Positions 35,677 to 43,873 of a stretch of 46,675 bases of DNA are shown here, one piece after another (within the stretch, counting starts at the first letter, position 1; each line of letters opens with the position of its first letter). The notes under the pieces are model-generated. The model had not been told where the DNA came from, made no database searches, and saw nothing but the letters and a program-made list of their open reading frames with translations. A program made the position numbers and the translations under genes. Source of the stretch: Acidobacteriota bacterium (GTDB lineage: Bacteria > Acidobacteriota > Terriglobia > Acidiferrales > UBA7541); NCBI GenBank assembly GCA_003154775.1, contig PMES01000029.1, positions 1-46,675 of the forward strand. Reading direction: 5' to 3'.

Positions 35677-37752
35677 CTAGCGCACATTGCCAGCATGCGC
35701 CGGAGTGCCGCCAAATTGCACGGTCACCTTGCTCCCCCGGCGGACTTTCGATCCTGCCGCTGGTGATTGTTGAGAGGCAAGCCGGCTGCCAACCAGGATC
35801 GGGTTGAGTCCCAGTCGCAAGCACGCCTCCGTTACTTCCCGCATTGTTTTCCCGGCAAAGTCCGGCACCGGAATGTCGCCGCCCTCGTCCACGGCCACGG
35901 TCACTTCCGGCAACTTGAGCTCGGGGCTTTTGGCAGACGCCTCTTTCGACTCTGCAGTTGAGGATTCCGTCTTAGCATTGAAATCCACGGGCGCCAGATC
36001 ATCGAGCGACTCGCTCTCCGCGCTCGCCCCTTGGTGATAGGCCGTCTGCACCAGGCGCGGGCTTACCGGCACATCGCGCGGCACATCCAGATACGACAAG
36101 ACTTGTTCCGCGACCCGCTTGAACACCGGCGCCGCCACATCTCCGCCGCCATGCGGCCATCCCTGGGGAGAATCGAGGGAAACCAGAATCGTAACCGCCG
36201 GATTGTTGATGGGGGCAAAGCCGGTGAACGACGCAATCACATTGGTGCGGGAGTAGCGTCCCGTCGCTGGATCGATTTTCTGGGCCGTGCCCGTCTTTCC
36301 GCCCGCGGTCCAACCGTCAAGCCGCGCGACTTTCCCCGTTCCATTCAGGATCACGCCTTCCATCAGGTGCCGCAGCGTCGCCGCCGTCTCTGGACGAATC
36401 ACGCGACGCGGTTCGGCAGGCGCTGAAGGACCATCCAGCGGCAGAATCTGTTCACCGCGCATCATTTGTTGAACGGTATGCGGCTTGTACAGTAGGCCGC
36501 CATTCGCCACAGCCGAAACCGCAGTGACCATCTGGAGGGGCGTTACGCCCACTTCCTGCCCCATGGAGATTGCGCCGATGGACGCTGGCATCCAGTGTTG
36601 CAGGCGCTCCACCAGACCTCGGCTTTCTCCAGGCAGGTCCACGCCCGTGGGCGTGCCAAAGCCGAAGGCGCGGATGTAGTCGTAAAATTTCGGCGCGCCC
36701 AATCGCAGGGCAATCTTCATTGCTCCCACGTCACTGGAATTCGCCAGGATTTCGGAAACCGTGAGCATTCCGTACGCCTTGTGATCGTGGATGCGGCGTC
36801 CGCCCACCACCAACGAACCGTTCTCGCAGTCGAACCTCTCTTCCGGCCGAATGAGGTTCTGGTCGAAGGCCGCTGCGAGTGTTACCAGCTTGAAGGTCGA
36901 GCCCGGCTCATAGATCGCGCTGATGGCGCGGTTCATGCGCGCTTCCGCGGGGGCATCCGCGGCCGCATTAGGGTTGAATTTGGGCCAATTGGCCAATGCC
37001 AGGAGCGCCCCGGTATTCGGGTCCTGCACGATGACGGTGCCAGCGACGGCGTGGGTCTTCTCTATCGCTGCCGCCAGTTCGCGTTCGGCGATGTACTGCA
37101 CTTTCTCATCGAGCGCCAGCACTACGCTCGTGCCGCGGTCGCGCTGCGCTTCCCCGCCGTCAAACCAGCGTTGCTTCGCGTCGGCCATCACCACAATCTT
37201 TTCGCCCTGCCCCCGAATGACGTTGTCGTACTCATGCTCGATTCCGCCAAGCCCCTTCTCGTCCACGTCTACAAATCCCAGGACATGCGCGGCCAGGTCT
37301 CGCTTCGGGTAATAGCGCTGATTCTCTTCCTGGAAGTAGATGCCCTTCAGATTCAGGGACTTCACCGCTTCCGCTTTTTCCGGCGGGAGTTTTCGCTGAA
37401 TCCAGACAAACGTGCCCCCTCCCTCCAGCTTCTGGCGAATCACGTCTTGCGGAATTGCCAGGACGCCGGAGAGGAGTCGCGAGGCCATGGCCACGTCCTT
37501 GACTTCGGAGGGCACGGCAAACGCCGACTGCACGGGCAGGCTCATCGCCAGCGCGTTCATGTTGCGGTCATAGATCGCGCCGCGTTTGGGCGTGATATCG
37601 AGGATGCGCCGCTGCTGCCGCGATGCGCGGGCCATGTACTCGCTGTGACAGAAAAGCTGCAGGTAGGCAACGCGGCCGAAGACCGCGGTCGTCCAGAGGA
37701 GGGCCACGCCGGCAAGTATCAGTAAACGGACATGAACTCTATCCTGCTGCAT
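35677..37752 (-). CDS. ftsI: Septal peptidoglycan transpeptidase with PASTA domain (FtsI/PBP)
   Basis: From ATG 37752, with AGGAG just upstream, the product has 691 residues: a membrane anchor (about 9-30), a PBP dimerisation region and the transpeptidase domain. Ser285 lies in the SxxK motif STFK, Ser-Ser-Asp (339-341) in the SxN position and KTG at 486-488. One C-terminal PASTA domain (VPDFAGKTMREVTEACLRLG) follows. PASTA on FtsI is usual in Gram-positives and also seen in Acidobacteria. The Asp in place of Asn in SxN is unusual against textbook enzymes. A TTG 20 codons upstream is an alternative start. Confidence 0.95.
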   Translation of the reverse strand: MQQDRVHVRLLILAGVALLWTTAVFGRVAYLQLFCHSEYMARASRQQRRILDITPKRGAIYDRNMNALAMSLPVQSAFAVPSEVKDVAMASRLLSGVLAIPQDVIRQKLEGGGTFVWIQRKLPPEKAEAVKSLNLKGIYFQEENQRYYPKRDLAAHVLGFVDVDEKGLGGIEHEYDNVIRGQGEKIVVMADAKQRWFDGGEAQRDRGTSVVLALDEKVQYIAERELAAAIEKTHAVAGTVIVQDPNTGALLALANWPKFNPNAAADAPAEARMNRAISAIYEPGSTFKLVTLAAAFDQNLIRPEERFDCENGSLVVGGRRIHDHKAYGMLTVSEILANSSDVGAMKIALRLGAPKFYDYIRAFGFGTPTGVDLPGESRGLVERLQHWMPASIGAISMGQEVGVTPLQMVTAVSAVANGGLLYKPHTVQQMMRGEQILPLDGPSAPAEPRRVIRPETAATLRHLMEGVILNGTGKVARLDGWTAGGKTGTAQKIDPATGRYSRTNVIASFTGFAPINNPAVTILVSLDSPQGWPHGGGDVAAPVFKRVAEQVLSYLDVPRDVPVSPRLVQTAYHQGASAESESLDDLAPVDFNAKTESSTAESKEASAKSPELKLPEVTVAVDEGGDIPVPDFAGKTMREVTEACLRLGLNPILVGSRLASQQSPAAGSKVRRGSKVTVQFGGTPAHAGNVR

Positions 37753-37844
37753 GGCTCCTGATATCGGCTCGCGCACTGGGCGGAATCCAAAGGTGTTTCG
37801 CAACTCGGACAAGTGCAGCCGCCGCTATGCCCGCGCGCGAGAAG

Positions 37845-38258
37845 TCAAGGCGCGCGATTCGGCCGCACATAGCGCACGGCAGCCACTTCCGAGCCGCCGA
37901 AAGCCGAGTACTCGCGCACTTGCGTCGGGGAGGGTTCGGTCAATCCGAGTTGATGGCGTGCCAGCAAGTCAATGCGCTGGGGGTCGCGCAAGGTGGCGAT
38001 TTCCAGCTTCAGCGCCCCATTCAACGCCAGCGACTGCTCCTGCTTGACGCGCAGGTCTTCCAACTGAAAACTCAGGTCAATGCAGCGGAAGTGCTGGTAG
38101 ACGTATAGCATGCAGCAAACCGCAACGACAGCGCCGAGCGCCGCGGTCTTGTACAGATTGCGCATTTTGACCGGTTCGACGTGGCGCACCAGGCGCGTAT
38201 TGTCGATCCGCTTCACCGTGTGAAACTCCACCATCGCCGGCTTGTTCTTTCCCACCAT
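37845..38258 (-). CDS. ftsL: Cell division protein FtsL
   Basis: This 137-residue small bitopic protein (from ATG 38258, two bases after the rsmH stop) has a cytoplasmic N-terminus, one membrane segment (AALGAVVAVCCMLYVYQHF) and a periplasmic coiled coil (LEDLRVKQEQSLALNGALKL). Its identity rests on size, topology and position between rsmH and ftsI, because FtsL sequences are poorly conserved. It forms the FtsQLB complex that activates FtsWI. Confidence 0.85.
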   Translation of the reverse strand: MVGKNKPAMVEFHTVKRIDNTRLVRHVEPVKMRNLYKTAALGAVVAVCCMLYVYQHFRCIDLSFQLEDLRVKQEQSLALNGALKLEIATLRDPQRIDLLARHQLGLTEPSPTQVREYSAFGGSEVAAVRYVRPNRAP

Positions 38259-38260
38259 GG

Positions 38261-39217
38261 TTACACCTTCTCCGCGCACCGGAGTTTCGCGCTTCGCGAT
38301 CTCGGGTTCGCCGCCTGCTCTTCCGGGCCGGGCACAATCACGTGTTTGGTGAGCACCCTCAGCGTTCCGGCTTTATCCGCTTCCTGGAACGCGTGCTTCA
38401 CCGGGCGGTCCTCCCGCGAGTGGTAGGTCAACAGCACCCAGCGTCCGCCAGAATTTAAAGTGGCAGGGGTCCGGGATAGAAACTGCCCGAGTTCCTCCAA
38501 CTCTCGATTCACCGCTATCCGCAGCGCCAGAAACGTTTTTGTCGCGGGATGCAGTTTCTGCCTTCCCCATTGCTTCCGAACGCCTGCCACAACCGTTGCC
38601 AGGTGCGCGGTGTCCCGTATGGGCCGCGCTCTCACGATACCCCAGGCGATCCTTCTGGAATCGCGCTCTTCCGCTTCACGGTAGAGCAGGTCGGCCAGTT
38701 CCTTCTCCGGCCAGCGATTCACAATCTCTTCAGCGGTCAGCTCGTCTTCCGCCAGTTCCCCGCTGCTCATGCGCATATCCAACGGCCCCGCCTCCCGGAA
38801 AGAAAAACCCCGCTCCGGGCGGTCAAGCTGCATGCTCGAAACTCCCAAGTCGGCCAAGACCCCGTCCACCTTCGCTATCCCCAACCCTTGTACGGCCTCC
38901 GCAATCCTCGAAAAGGCTGTGTGCACGAAGGTCACCCGGCTCGTAAACTCTTTCAAACGCTCCCGCGCGATCGCCAGCGCCTGTGCGTCCCGGTCCAGGC
39001 TGATCAAGCGGCCGGACGACAAGCGGGCGGCGATGGCTGCCGAATGCCCGCCGGCTCCCAGCGTGGCGTCCACGTAAATTCCGTCCTCCCTGATGCGCAG
39101 CCATTCCAGCACCTCTTGCAACATTACCGGCGTGTGTGGCGCTGCCCTTTTTTCTCGCCACTCGCCACTCGCTTGCCCTGAGCTTCGCCGAAGGGCCACT
39201 CGCCACTTCCCGCTCAA
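38261..39217 (-). CDS. rsmH: 16S rRNA m4C1402 methyltransferase RsmH
   Basis: The 318-residue enzyme methylates N4 of C1402 in 16S rRNA. The SAM site YVDATLGAGGHSAAIAARL and the motifs DLGVSSMQLDRPERGFSFR and LTYHSREDRPVK are clear. The frame opens at TTG overlapping the mraZ stop (TTGA), or at GTG 18 bases on. The family normally begins a few residues before HTPVML; here about 27 extra residues (SGKWRVALRRSSGQASGEWR region) are encoded by a repeat-like sequence (39156-39213). A start inside that block is not available, so the extension seems to be translated. Confidence 0.92.
   Translation of the reverse strand: MSGKWRVALRRSSGQASGEWREKRAAPHTPVMLQEVLEWLRIREDGIYVDATLGAGGHSAAIAARLSSGRLISLDRDAQALAIARERLKEFTSRVTFVHTAFSRIAEAVQGLGIAKVDGVLADLGVSSMQLDRPERGFSFREAGPLDMRMSSGELAEDELTAEEIVNRWPEKELADLLYREAEERDSRRIAWGIVRARPIRDTAHLATVVAGVRKQWGRQKLHPATKTFLALRIAVNRELEELGQFLSRTPATLNSGGRWVLLTYHSREDRPVKHAFQEADKAGTLRVLTKHVIVPGPEEQAANPRSRSAKLRCAEKV
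39156..39213. repeat. Repeat-like block inside the 5' end of rsmH
   Basis: CGCCACTCGCCACT occurs as a short tandem, then CCCTGAGCTTCGCCGAAGGG, containing the palindrome CTTCGCCGAAG, then another CCACTCGCCACTT copy before CCGCTC. This looks like dispersed, non-coding-type repeat sequence, yet it forms the N-terminal codons of rsmH on the minus strand. Confidence 0.55.
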
Positions 39218-39654
39218 ATCCCCAAGTCTTCCAATGCCTTGTCGTCCTCGCCGGTGTAGGGCTCGCTCTTCAACTGATCCAGAACCCGCGTGTGGTTCAT
39301 CACTTCCAGGTAATCGAGAGCGCCCAGCACATCCACCTCGCCCTTCACCTGTGCCGACTCCCTCAAGACCGCGGGAACCAGAACTCTGCCCTGCCCGTCG
39401 ATCTCGACTGCCTGGCCGTAATAGCTCGTCCGCATTAAGAACTTGCGCTTCGCCTTATTCGCACTCGATGTCTTGGCCAGCTTGTCTTCGATCTCTCCCC
39501 AAACCTTCATGGGGTAAATCCGGGCGGTCTCACCGGTGGTGCTGGTGATATAGAACTGAGTTCCGTACTCTTTGAGTGCGTCCAGAAACACGGCAGGTAT
39601 CTTCAACCGACCCTTCTCGTCGACCGTCGCCTGACAATTGCCCCGTAGCTTCAT
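39214..39654 (-). CDS. mraZ: Transcriptional regulator MraZ
   Basis: From ATG 39654 the product has 146 residues and two SpoVT-AbrB-type repeats, marked by DEKGRLKIP and DGQGRVLVP. MraZ forms dodecameric rings that bind repeats before mraZ and control the dcw operon. GTG three codons upstream is a possible start. It heads the cluster and overlaps rsmH by four bases; candidate binding repeats lie 68-92 bases upstream. Confidence 0.96.
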   Translation of the reverse strand: MKLRGNCQATVDEKGRLKIPAVFLDALKEYGTQFYITSTTGETARIYPMKVWGEIEDKLAKTSSANKAKRKFLMRTSYYGQAVEIDGQGRVLVPAVLRESAQVKGEVDVLGALDYLEVMNHTRVLDQLKSEPYTGEDDKALEDLGI

Positions 39655-39721
39655 GAGACCCACTTCGTTGGAGAACCGGTTTGCCCCAAATGACCACTGC
39701 CCTCTAAGACACTCTACTTCA

Positions 39722-39746
39722 TGCCCCTACTTACCACTTTGCCCCA
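39722..39746 (-). promoter_or_regulatory. MraZ-box-like direct repeats
   Basis: On the minus strand TGGGG, TGGTA and GGGCA occur at exact 10-bp intervals (39746, 39736 and 39726). This matches the known MraZ operator pattern of TGGGN repeats separated by five bases. They lie just downstream of the predicted transcription start, suggesting autorepression of the dcw cluster. Confidence 0.6.
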
Positions 39747-39757
39747 CTTTTGTCCAA

Positions 39758-39785
39758 AGCATAGGCTGTTTTTGAGTCAAGTCAA
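39758..39785 (-). promoter_or_regulatory. Sigma-70-like promoter of the dcw cluster
   Basis: TTGACT (39785 to 39780) and TATGCT (39763 to 39758) are separated by 16 bases on the minus strand, a good housekeeping promoter. It would start transcription near 39751, a few bases before the MraZ-box-like repeats and about 97 bases before mraZ. Confidence 0.6.
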
Positions 39786-40034
39786 GCGAAATCCGCAAAA
39801 CGTGTGAATAATTTGTGGAATCTAAGGCTGCGGGGAAACTGCTTCTGACCCTACTACATCCGGTGCATCGACGCGGACCCACCGCACAAGGGCTAGTGGC
39901 GCGCTTTCTGTGCCGCCCAGCGCCCCTATTCTGCCCAACGGCCTCGCCGTCAGCCTCGCCCTGGCGTGTTATTTTGTGTATGGGAAACCTGGCTGGATGC
40001 CTGTGGGCGCACTGCCTGCCGGGAAGGACTCAAG

Positions 40035-40313
40035 ATGAAACCTGAGTTGACGGCCACACCACGACTTGCTCCTGGGGTTCGTTTGAACGAGAAGAACCAG
40101 CAGCCACGGATGCTGCTGCTGGCGGCTGGGGGCGAACTTCGGCTCAGCGGCCCAAGCCTGGAGATTGTGCAGTTGTGCGACGGCAAGCACACCGTCCAGC
40201 AGATCGCGGAGAAACTGCACGCGCTTTATGCAAAAGCGGAGCCCCAGCGCATTACTGACGATCTGCTGCGCTACCTGGTGCTGCTGCACGAACAGCGCGC
40301 GATTGATTTTTGA
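40035..40313 (+). CDS. pqqD: PqqD-family peptide chaperone (orphan)
   Basis: The 92-residue protein begins at ATG 40035 behind AAGGA and matches PqqD: PRLAPGVRLNEK, LEIVQLCDGKHTVQQIAEKL and ITDDLLRYLVLLHEQRAI. PqqD holds the precursor peptide for a radical SAM enzyme (PqqE) in PQQ formation, and relatives serve other radical-SAM-modified peptides. No pqqA, B, C or E and no precursor peptide are seen nearby, so partner and product are unknown. Spacer 39786-40034 shows no further gene. Confidence 0.88.
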   Translation: MKPELTATPRLAPGVRLNEKNQQPRMLLLAAGGELRLSGPSLEIVQLCDGKHTVQQIAEKLHALYAKAEPQRITDDLLRYLVLLHEQRAIDF

Positions 40314-40370
40314 TTTGTAGCTAGCGCTTCTGGCGCAAGAGGTTCCGCGAGCGGCAATTGAAAGCCGGAT

Positions 40371-41702
40371 CTACGCGACAGCCGTGGCGGCGCCGGTCTT
40401 GTTCACCTTCATCACTACACGGGTAATGAAGAAAAGGCACCCCGTCAGCACCAGCAATCCAAAAAGAAGAATCGTGTTCGGCGTCCCCACATGCTTGGCC
40501 ACGCCGCCGGCGATCAGCGCGCCGATGGGTGACACGCCCATGAACATGGTGGCGTAAACGGCCATCAACCGGCTGCGCATATGGTCCGGCACGCGTTCCT
40601 GAAGGATGGTGTTCGTCGCGGCCATCTGCGTAGTGGTGGCAAACCCCATGACAAACAGCACCCCCGCGCACAACCAGAACACGCGCGCCTGCGAAAAAAT
40701 GATCAGTGCCACCGCGCACGTTGTGCAGGTGGCCCCGATCACCGGCGCCAGCCCTTTGTAATGCGTGCGCGCGGCGAACTGCAGCGCGCCCAACAGCGCG
40801 CCAACCCCTGCCGCGGTCATCAATAGTCCCTGAGTCCCCACGCCTCCATGCAGGATGTCGTGCGCATAGATCGGCAGGAAGACGGAGTATTGCAGGCCAA
40901 ACAAGCTCAGCACGCTCAGCAGAAGCAGCGCGGAGCGGATCGGCAGATCTGCCATGGCGAAACGGAATCCCTGGGTGAAGTTGCGCCAGGGTGATTCCTG
41001 GGTGCGTTTCGCCTCGCCCCGCGGGATGCGCATCATCAATAACGCCACGATCACCGCCACGAAGCTAAGGCCGTTCAGGAAGAAGCACCAGCCTTCGCCT
41101 ACCAGGAGGATGGTAAAGCCCGCGATGGCCGGCCCCACGACTCGCGCCCCGTTGAAGATGGAGGAGTTCAACGCAATGGCATTCGGCAAATCCTCCTGTC
41201 CCACCATGTGCACAAAGAAGGACTGACGGATGGGGACATCGAAGGCATTCACGATGCCAACAAGGAGCGCGATCACGAGCAGGTGCCACACGCGGATCAC
41301 ATGCGTTAGCGTCAGCCCCGCCAACACAAACGCCAGGATCATGGAACAGGATTGCGTCACGATCACGCCGCGGTGCCGGTTGTAGCGATCGCCGACATAG
41401 CCGCCCATCCAGGCGAGAAAGAGCATGGGAGCCTGGCTTGCGCAGGCGAAGATACCCAGAAGCAAGACGGAATGGGTCAGGCTATAGACGAGCCACTGCT
41501 GAGCCAGGTTTTGCATCCAGGTGCCGATCAGCGAAATCAATTGCCCGATGATGAAAAGTTGAAAGTTGCGATGCTTGAGCGCGCGGAATCGTGTGGACAA
41601 TTCGAGAATGGGACTCTCCCCTGCGTTGGATGCGTTGCGCCGCCAGATGTCACGATGCCGCGAATCTTCGCTCGTTGTCAACGCATACGCCAACGAGAGC
41701 AA
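40371..41702 (-). CDS. MFS exporter (EntS-like, MFS_3)
   Basis: A 443-residue frame with twelve membrane segments matches the EntS-type MFS exporters: FRALKHRNFQLFIIGQLIS, GGYVGDRYNRHRGV and FDVPIRQSFFVHMV. Family members export siderophores or drugs by proton antiport; substrate here is unknown. The N-terminus is uncertain: TTG 41702 is the upstream limit, and a TTG at 41600 in front of the conserved STRFRAL is more plausible. It lies beside a degraded palindromic repeat. Confidence 0.88.
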   Translation of the reverse strand: MLSLAYALTTSEDSRHRDIWRRNASNAGESPILELSTRFRALKHRNFQLFIIGQLISLIGTWMQNLAQQWLVYSLTHSVLLLGIFACASQAPMLFLAWMGGYVGDRYNRHRGVIVTQSCSMILAFVLAGLTLTHVIRVWHLLVIALLVGIVNAFDVPIRQSFFVHMVGQEDLPNAIALNSSIFNGARVVGPAIAGFTILLVGEGWCFFLNGLSFVAVIVALLMMRIPRGEAKRTQESPWRNFTQGFRFAMADLPIRSALLLLSVLSLFGLQYSVFLPIYAHDILHGGVGTQGLLMTAAGVGALLGALQFAARTHYKGLAPVIGATCTTCAVALIIFSQARVFWLCAGVLFVMGFATTTQMAATNTILQERVPDHMRSRLMAVYATMFMGVSPIGALIAGGVAKHVGTPNTILLFGLLVLTGCLFFITRVVMKVNKTGAATAVA

Positions 41703-41754
41703 CCCTCACTCGTCAAAGGCGAACAGGAACTTGCACCGGGTCTTGCGTGAAGCA

Positions 41755-41780
41755 GATCCCTCGCTTCGCTCGGGATGACA
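41755..41780. repeat. Degraded copy of the palindromic repeat
   Basis: GATCCCTCGCTTCGCTCGGG followed by ATGACA resembles the arm of the 8526-8641 element (TCATCCTGAG ... GGATC) with a few changes. It lies upstream of the MFS gene and downstream of the sigma-factor operon. Confidence 0.5.
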
Positions 41781-41818
41781 AAATATTCCGGTTTTTAGGG
41801 GAAGCTTGCCGGGAATAG

Positions 41819-42613
41819 TTATTCGCCCGGCGGCTCGGGGGTGCCGCCGACGTGGGTGTGGCTTAGATCGTGCAACATGGATCTTTCGTCGTCGCTCATG
41901 CCCCTAGTGAAGTTCGGATCATTCAGCCGCTGGTTCCGCGCCGATTCCGGCATGTTCTGCAACACGCCCAGTTTCTGACGCATCAACTGTTGGCGATCCC
42001 AAGGCATCTGCCGCCACTTGGGCATGATGTCGTTCTTAAGGTGTTGCTGCTGGCCTGGCGTGAGATTCCGCCAGGTGTTTTCATTCTCACGCAGATTCGC
42101 CTGTTGTTGCGGCGTCATGCGGTCCCACTGGTTGAACTGCTGGTGGATCTTGTTCTGCTGCTCCGGCGAAAGATTCTGAAAGGCGCGGCTGTTTTGCAGG
42201 ACGTTTTCGCGCTGCCCCTGCGAAAGGTCGCGCATCCGGTCCACCCACGGGCGCGCCGCGCCGACACCCAATTGCTGCCTGGGCGTAAGGTTGGGTCGCG
42301 CTCCGTAGCCGGGGCGCGCTCCATTATTGAAATTCCCCTGCGGGCCCGCATGGGCTTGCGGCGGCCGAGCGGCGGGGCGATTCGGATTCTGGGGCGCGCG
42401 ATTGGGATTCAACGGGGGACGGTTTGCATTCGGATTCTGTTGATGCGGCCGCGACGCCTGCGACTTCGGCTGCGCCTGATGCTGCGGCGCCCGGTCCGCG
42501 TGCGGAGCGGGATTGCCCCCGCCGGGCGGCTTCTGCGCCCAGCTACTCCCCGGCACCGCGACGATACTCACCGCCGCGAGCGCCACCACACCGAATTGGA
42601 TCTTCTTCCGCAT
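41819..42613 (-). CDS. Secreted Gln/Asn/Pro-rich repeat protein (DUF3106-like)
   Basis: The 264-residue product has a signal peptide (ending SSWAQ, residues about 1-26) and an N-terminal Pro/Asn/Gln-rich region. Five or six repeats of about 18 residues follow, each opening like LSPEQQ, MTPQQQ or LTPGQQ and often ending in Trp-Arg (starts at residues 130, 148, 166, 184, 203, 221). This matches the DUF3106-type pattern, whose function is unknown. It is third in an operon after an ECF sigma factor and its anti-sigma, so it may be a periplasmic sensor or effector (inference). Confidence 0.8.
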   Translation of the reverse strand: MRKKIQFGVVALAAVSIVAVPGSSWAQKPPGGGNPAPHADRAPQHQAQPKSQASRPHQQNPNANRPPLNPNRAPQNPNRPAARPPQAHAGPQGNFNNGARPGYGARPNLTPRQQLGVGAARPWVDRMRDLSQGQRENVLQNSRAFQNLSPEQQNKIHQQFNQWDRMTPQQQANLRENENTWRNLTPGQQQHLKNDIMPKWRQMPWDRQQLMRQKLGVLQNMPESARNQRLNDPNFTRGMSDDERSMLHDLSHTHVGGTPEPPGE

Positions 42614-42646
42614 CTCTTTGCTGCCAAGCCTCTTTGCTTCTCCTTC

Positions 42647-43162
42647 TTACATCTGTTGCTGCTGCTGTTGCTGTTGTTGCTGCTGCACATTATCCGAATC
42701 GTCGTCCGCTTTTCCCGGCAAATCCTTCAGCGGCTCGAAATTCGAGAGCACGTCGTGATCCTCAAGCACCGGCAGGTCCTGCATCATCTGCGCATCCGCT
42801 TCCACAGGATTGTTCCAGGGCAATTGAACTTGCTGGGGCCGTTGGTAGTAGCCCATCCACACCGCCGCCAACAGCAGCATCGAAGCTGCAAACGCCACCC
42901 GCGGCGAAACTCTCAACCAGGCCCACCAGCTTTCCTTCACAGGCTCTGCCGCCACGCGCGCGCGCGCGCGCAAATCAAATTCGGGCGAGGGCTCGATCAC
43001 CGGAAGTTCATCCAGCAACCCGGACACGGCGCGAAATTCATGCACGCGCACCGAACACGGCGCGCACGAGGCCAGATGCTTCTCAACCTCTAGCCGTTCG
43101 CTCTCATTCAGCCGCCCGTTGAGGTATCCCAGGATGCGGCCTTCCATTTTTTCGCAACTCAT
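42647..43162 (-). CDS. Anti-sigma factor, zinc-finger type, with poly-Gln tail
   Basis: The 171-residue membrane protein has an anti-sigma zinc finger (Cys3, His29, Cys33, Cys36 in HLASCAPC), a cytoplasmic linker, one membrane segment (about 88-106) and an extracytoplasmic acidic domain. The last residues are eleven consecutive glutamines and a Met. Its gene follows the ECF sigma gene by 28 bases, so it probably sequesters that sigma until a periplasmic signal releases it. The poly-Gln tract is encoded by seven CAG and four CAA codons and would be prone to length change. Confidence 0.9.
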   Translation of the reverse strand: MSCEKMEGRILGYLNGRLNESERLEVEKHLASCAPCSVRVHEFRAVSGLLDELPVIEPSPEFDLRARARVAAEPVKESWWAWLRVSPRVAFAASMLLLAAVWMGYYQRPQQVQLPWNNPVEADAQMMQDLPVLEDHDVLSNFEPLKDLPGKADDDSDNVQQQQQQQQQQQM

Positions 43163-43190
43163 AACTGCCTTCTTTCCCTACCCTAGTGCT

Positions 43191-43790
43191 TTACCTGTGC
43201 GCCACCAGCGGGGCTAGTTCCACTCGCAGCGCCTCATAAGCCCGGAACAGCAGCGACTTTAACGCGCTCTCCGAACAACTGAGAATCTTCGCAATCTCCG
43301 TGTAATCCAGCTCCTGGTATTTGTGCAGCAGCACCGCCGCGCGCTGCTTTTCCGGGAGCTTGTTGATGGCATGGCGAATCATTTTCACCCGCACATCCTC
43401 GACGAGATGCTGCTCGATATTGGGGTGTTTCTCCGCAACATCCAGCGGCCGCTCATCGCCATCTTCGGCGTCCACCGTCACCGGCGCATCGATGGAAACT
43501 TCCAGCTTCTGGTAGCGGGTGTCCCGCATCGAATTCAGCGCCAGGTTCGTAGCGATCCGGAAGAGCCAGGTGGTGAACTTCGCGCTGGGCACATAATCTT
43601 CCCGCGCGCGGTACACCCGCAGGAATACTTCCTGCGCCAGGTCCTCCGCCTGCTCGCGGTTGCGAACCATCCGGAACAGGAAGTTGACCAGTGGCGTGCG
43701 ATAGCGCTGCAACAGAAGCTCGAAGGAGGCTTCGTCGCCGGCTTTCACATCCAACATAAGTTGGACGTCGGTTCTGACCATAGCCGCCAC
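43191..43790 (-). CDS. ECF RNA polymerase sigma factor
   Basis: The 199-residue protein has sigma region 2 (LLQRYRTPLVNFLFRMVRNR, DLAQEVFLRVYRARED) and region 4 (LPEKQRAAVLLHKYQELDY, KILSCSESALKSLLFRAYE), with no extra domains. It starts at GTG 43790 or ATG 43781. It heads an operon with a zinc-finger anti-sigma factor and a secreted repeat protein. The sigma group is a RpoE-like ECF; its regulon is unknown. Confidence 0.93.
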   Translation of the reverse strand: MAAMVRTDVQLMLDVKAGDEASFELLLQRYRTPLVNFLFRMVRNREQAEDLAQEVFLRVYRAREDYVPSAKFTTWLFRIATNLALNSMRDTRYQKLEVSIDAPVTVDAEDGDERPLDVAEKHPNIEQHLVEDVRVKMIRHAINKLPEKQRAAVLLHKYQELDYTEIAKILSCSESALKSLLFRAYEALRVELAPLVAHR

Positions 43791-43873
43791 ACTGTAACAA
43801 ACCCGTTTGTCTTCAAAAAGTTGCAGTTACGCCACCCGCGACGAGGAAGGCACGGGGCGCTTGGCGCGCCTTC

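Noticed and set aside
42653-42685. CAG/CAA tract as a CRISPR or mobile repeat
   Set aside because: It is an in-frame poly-Gln codon run within the anti-sigma gene, with no spacers.
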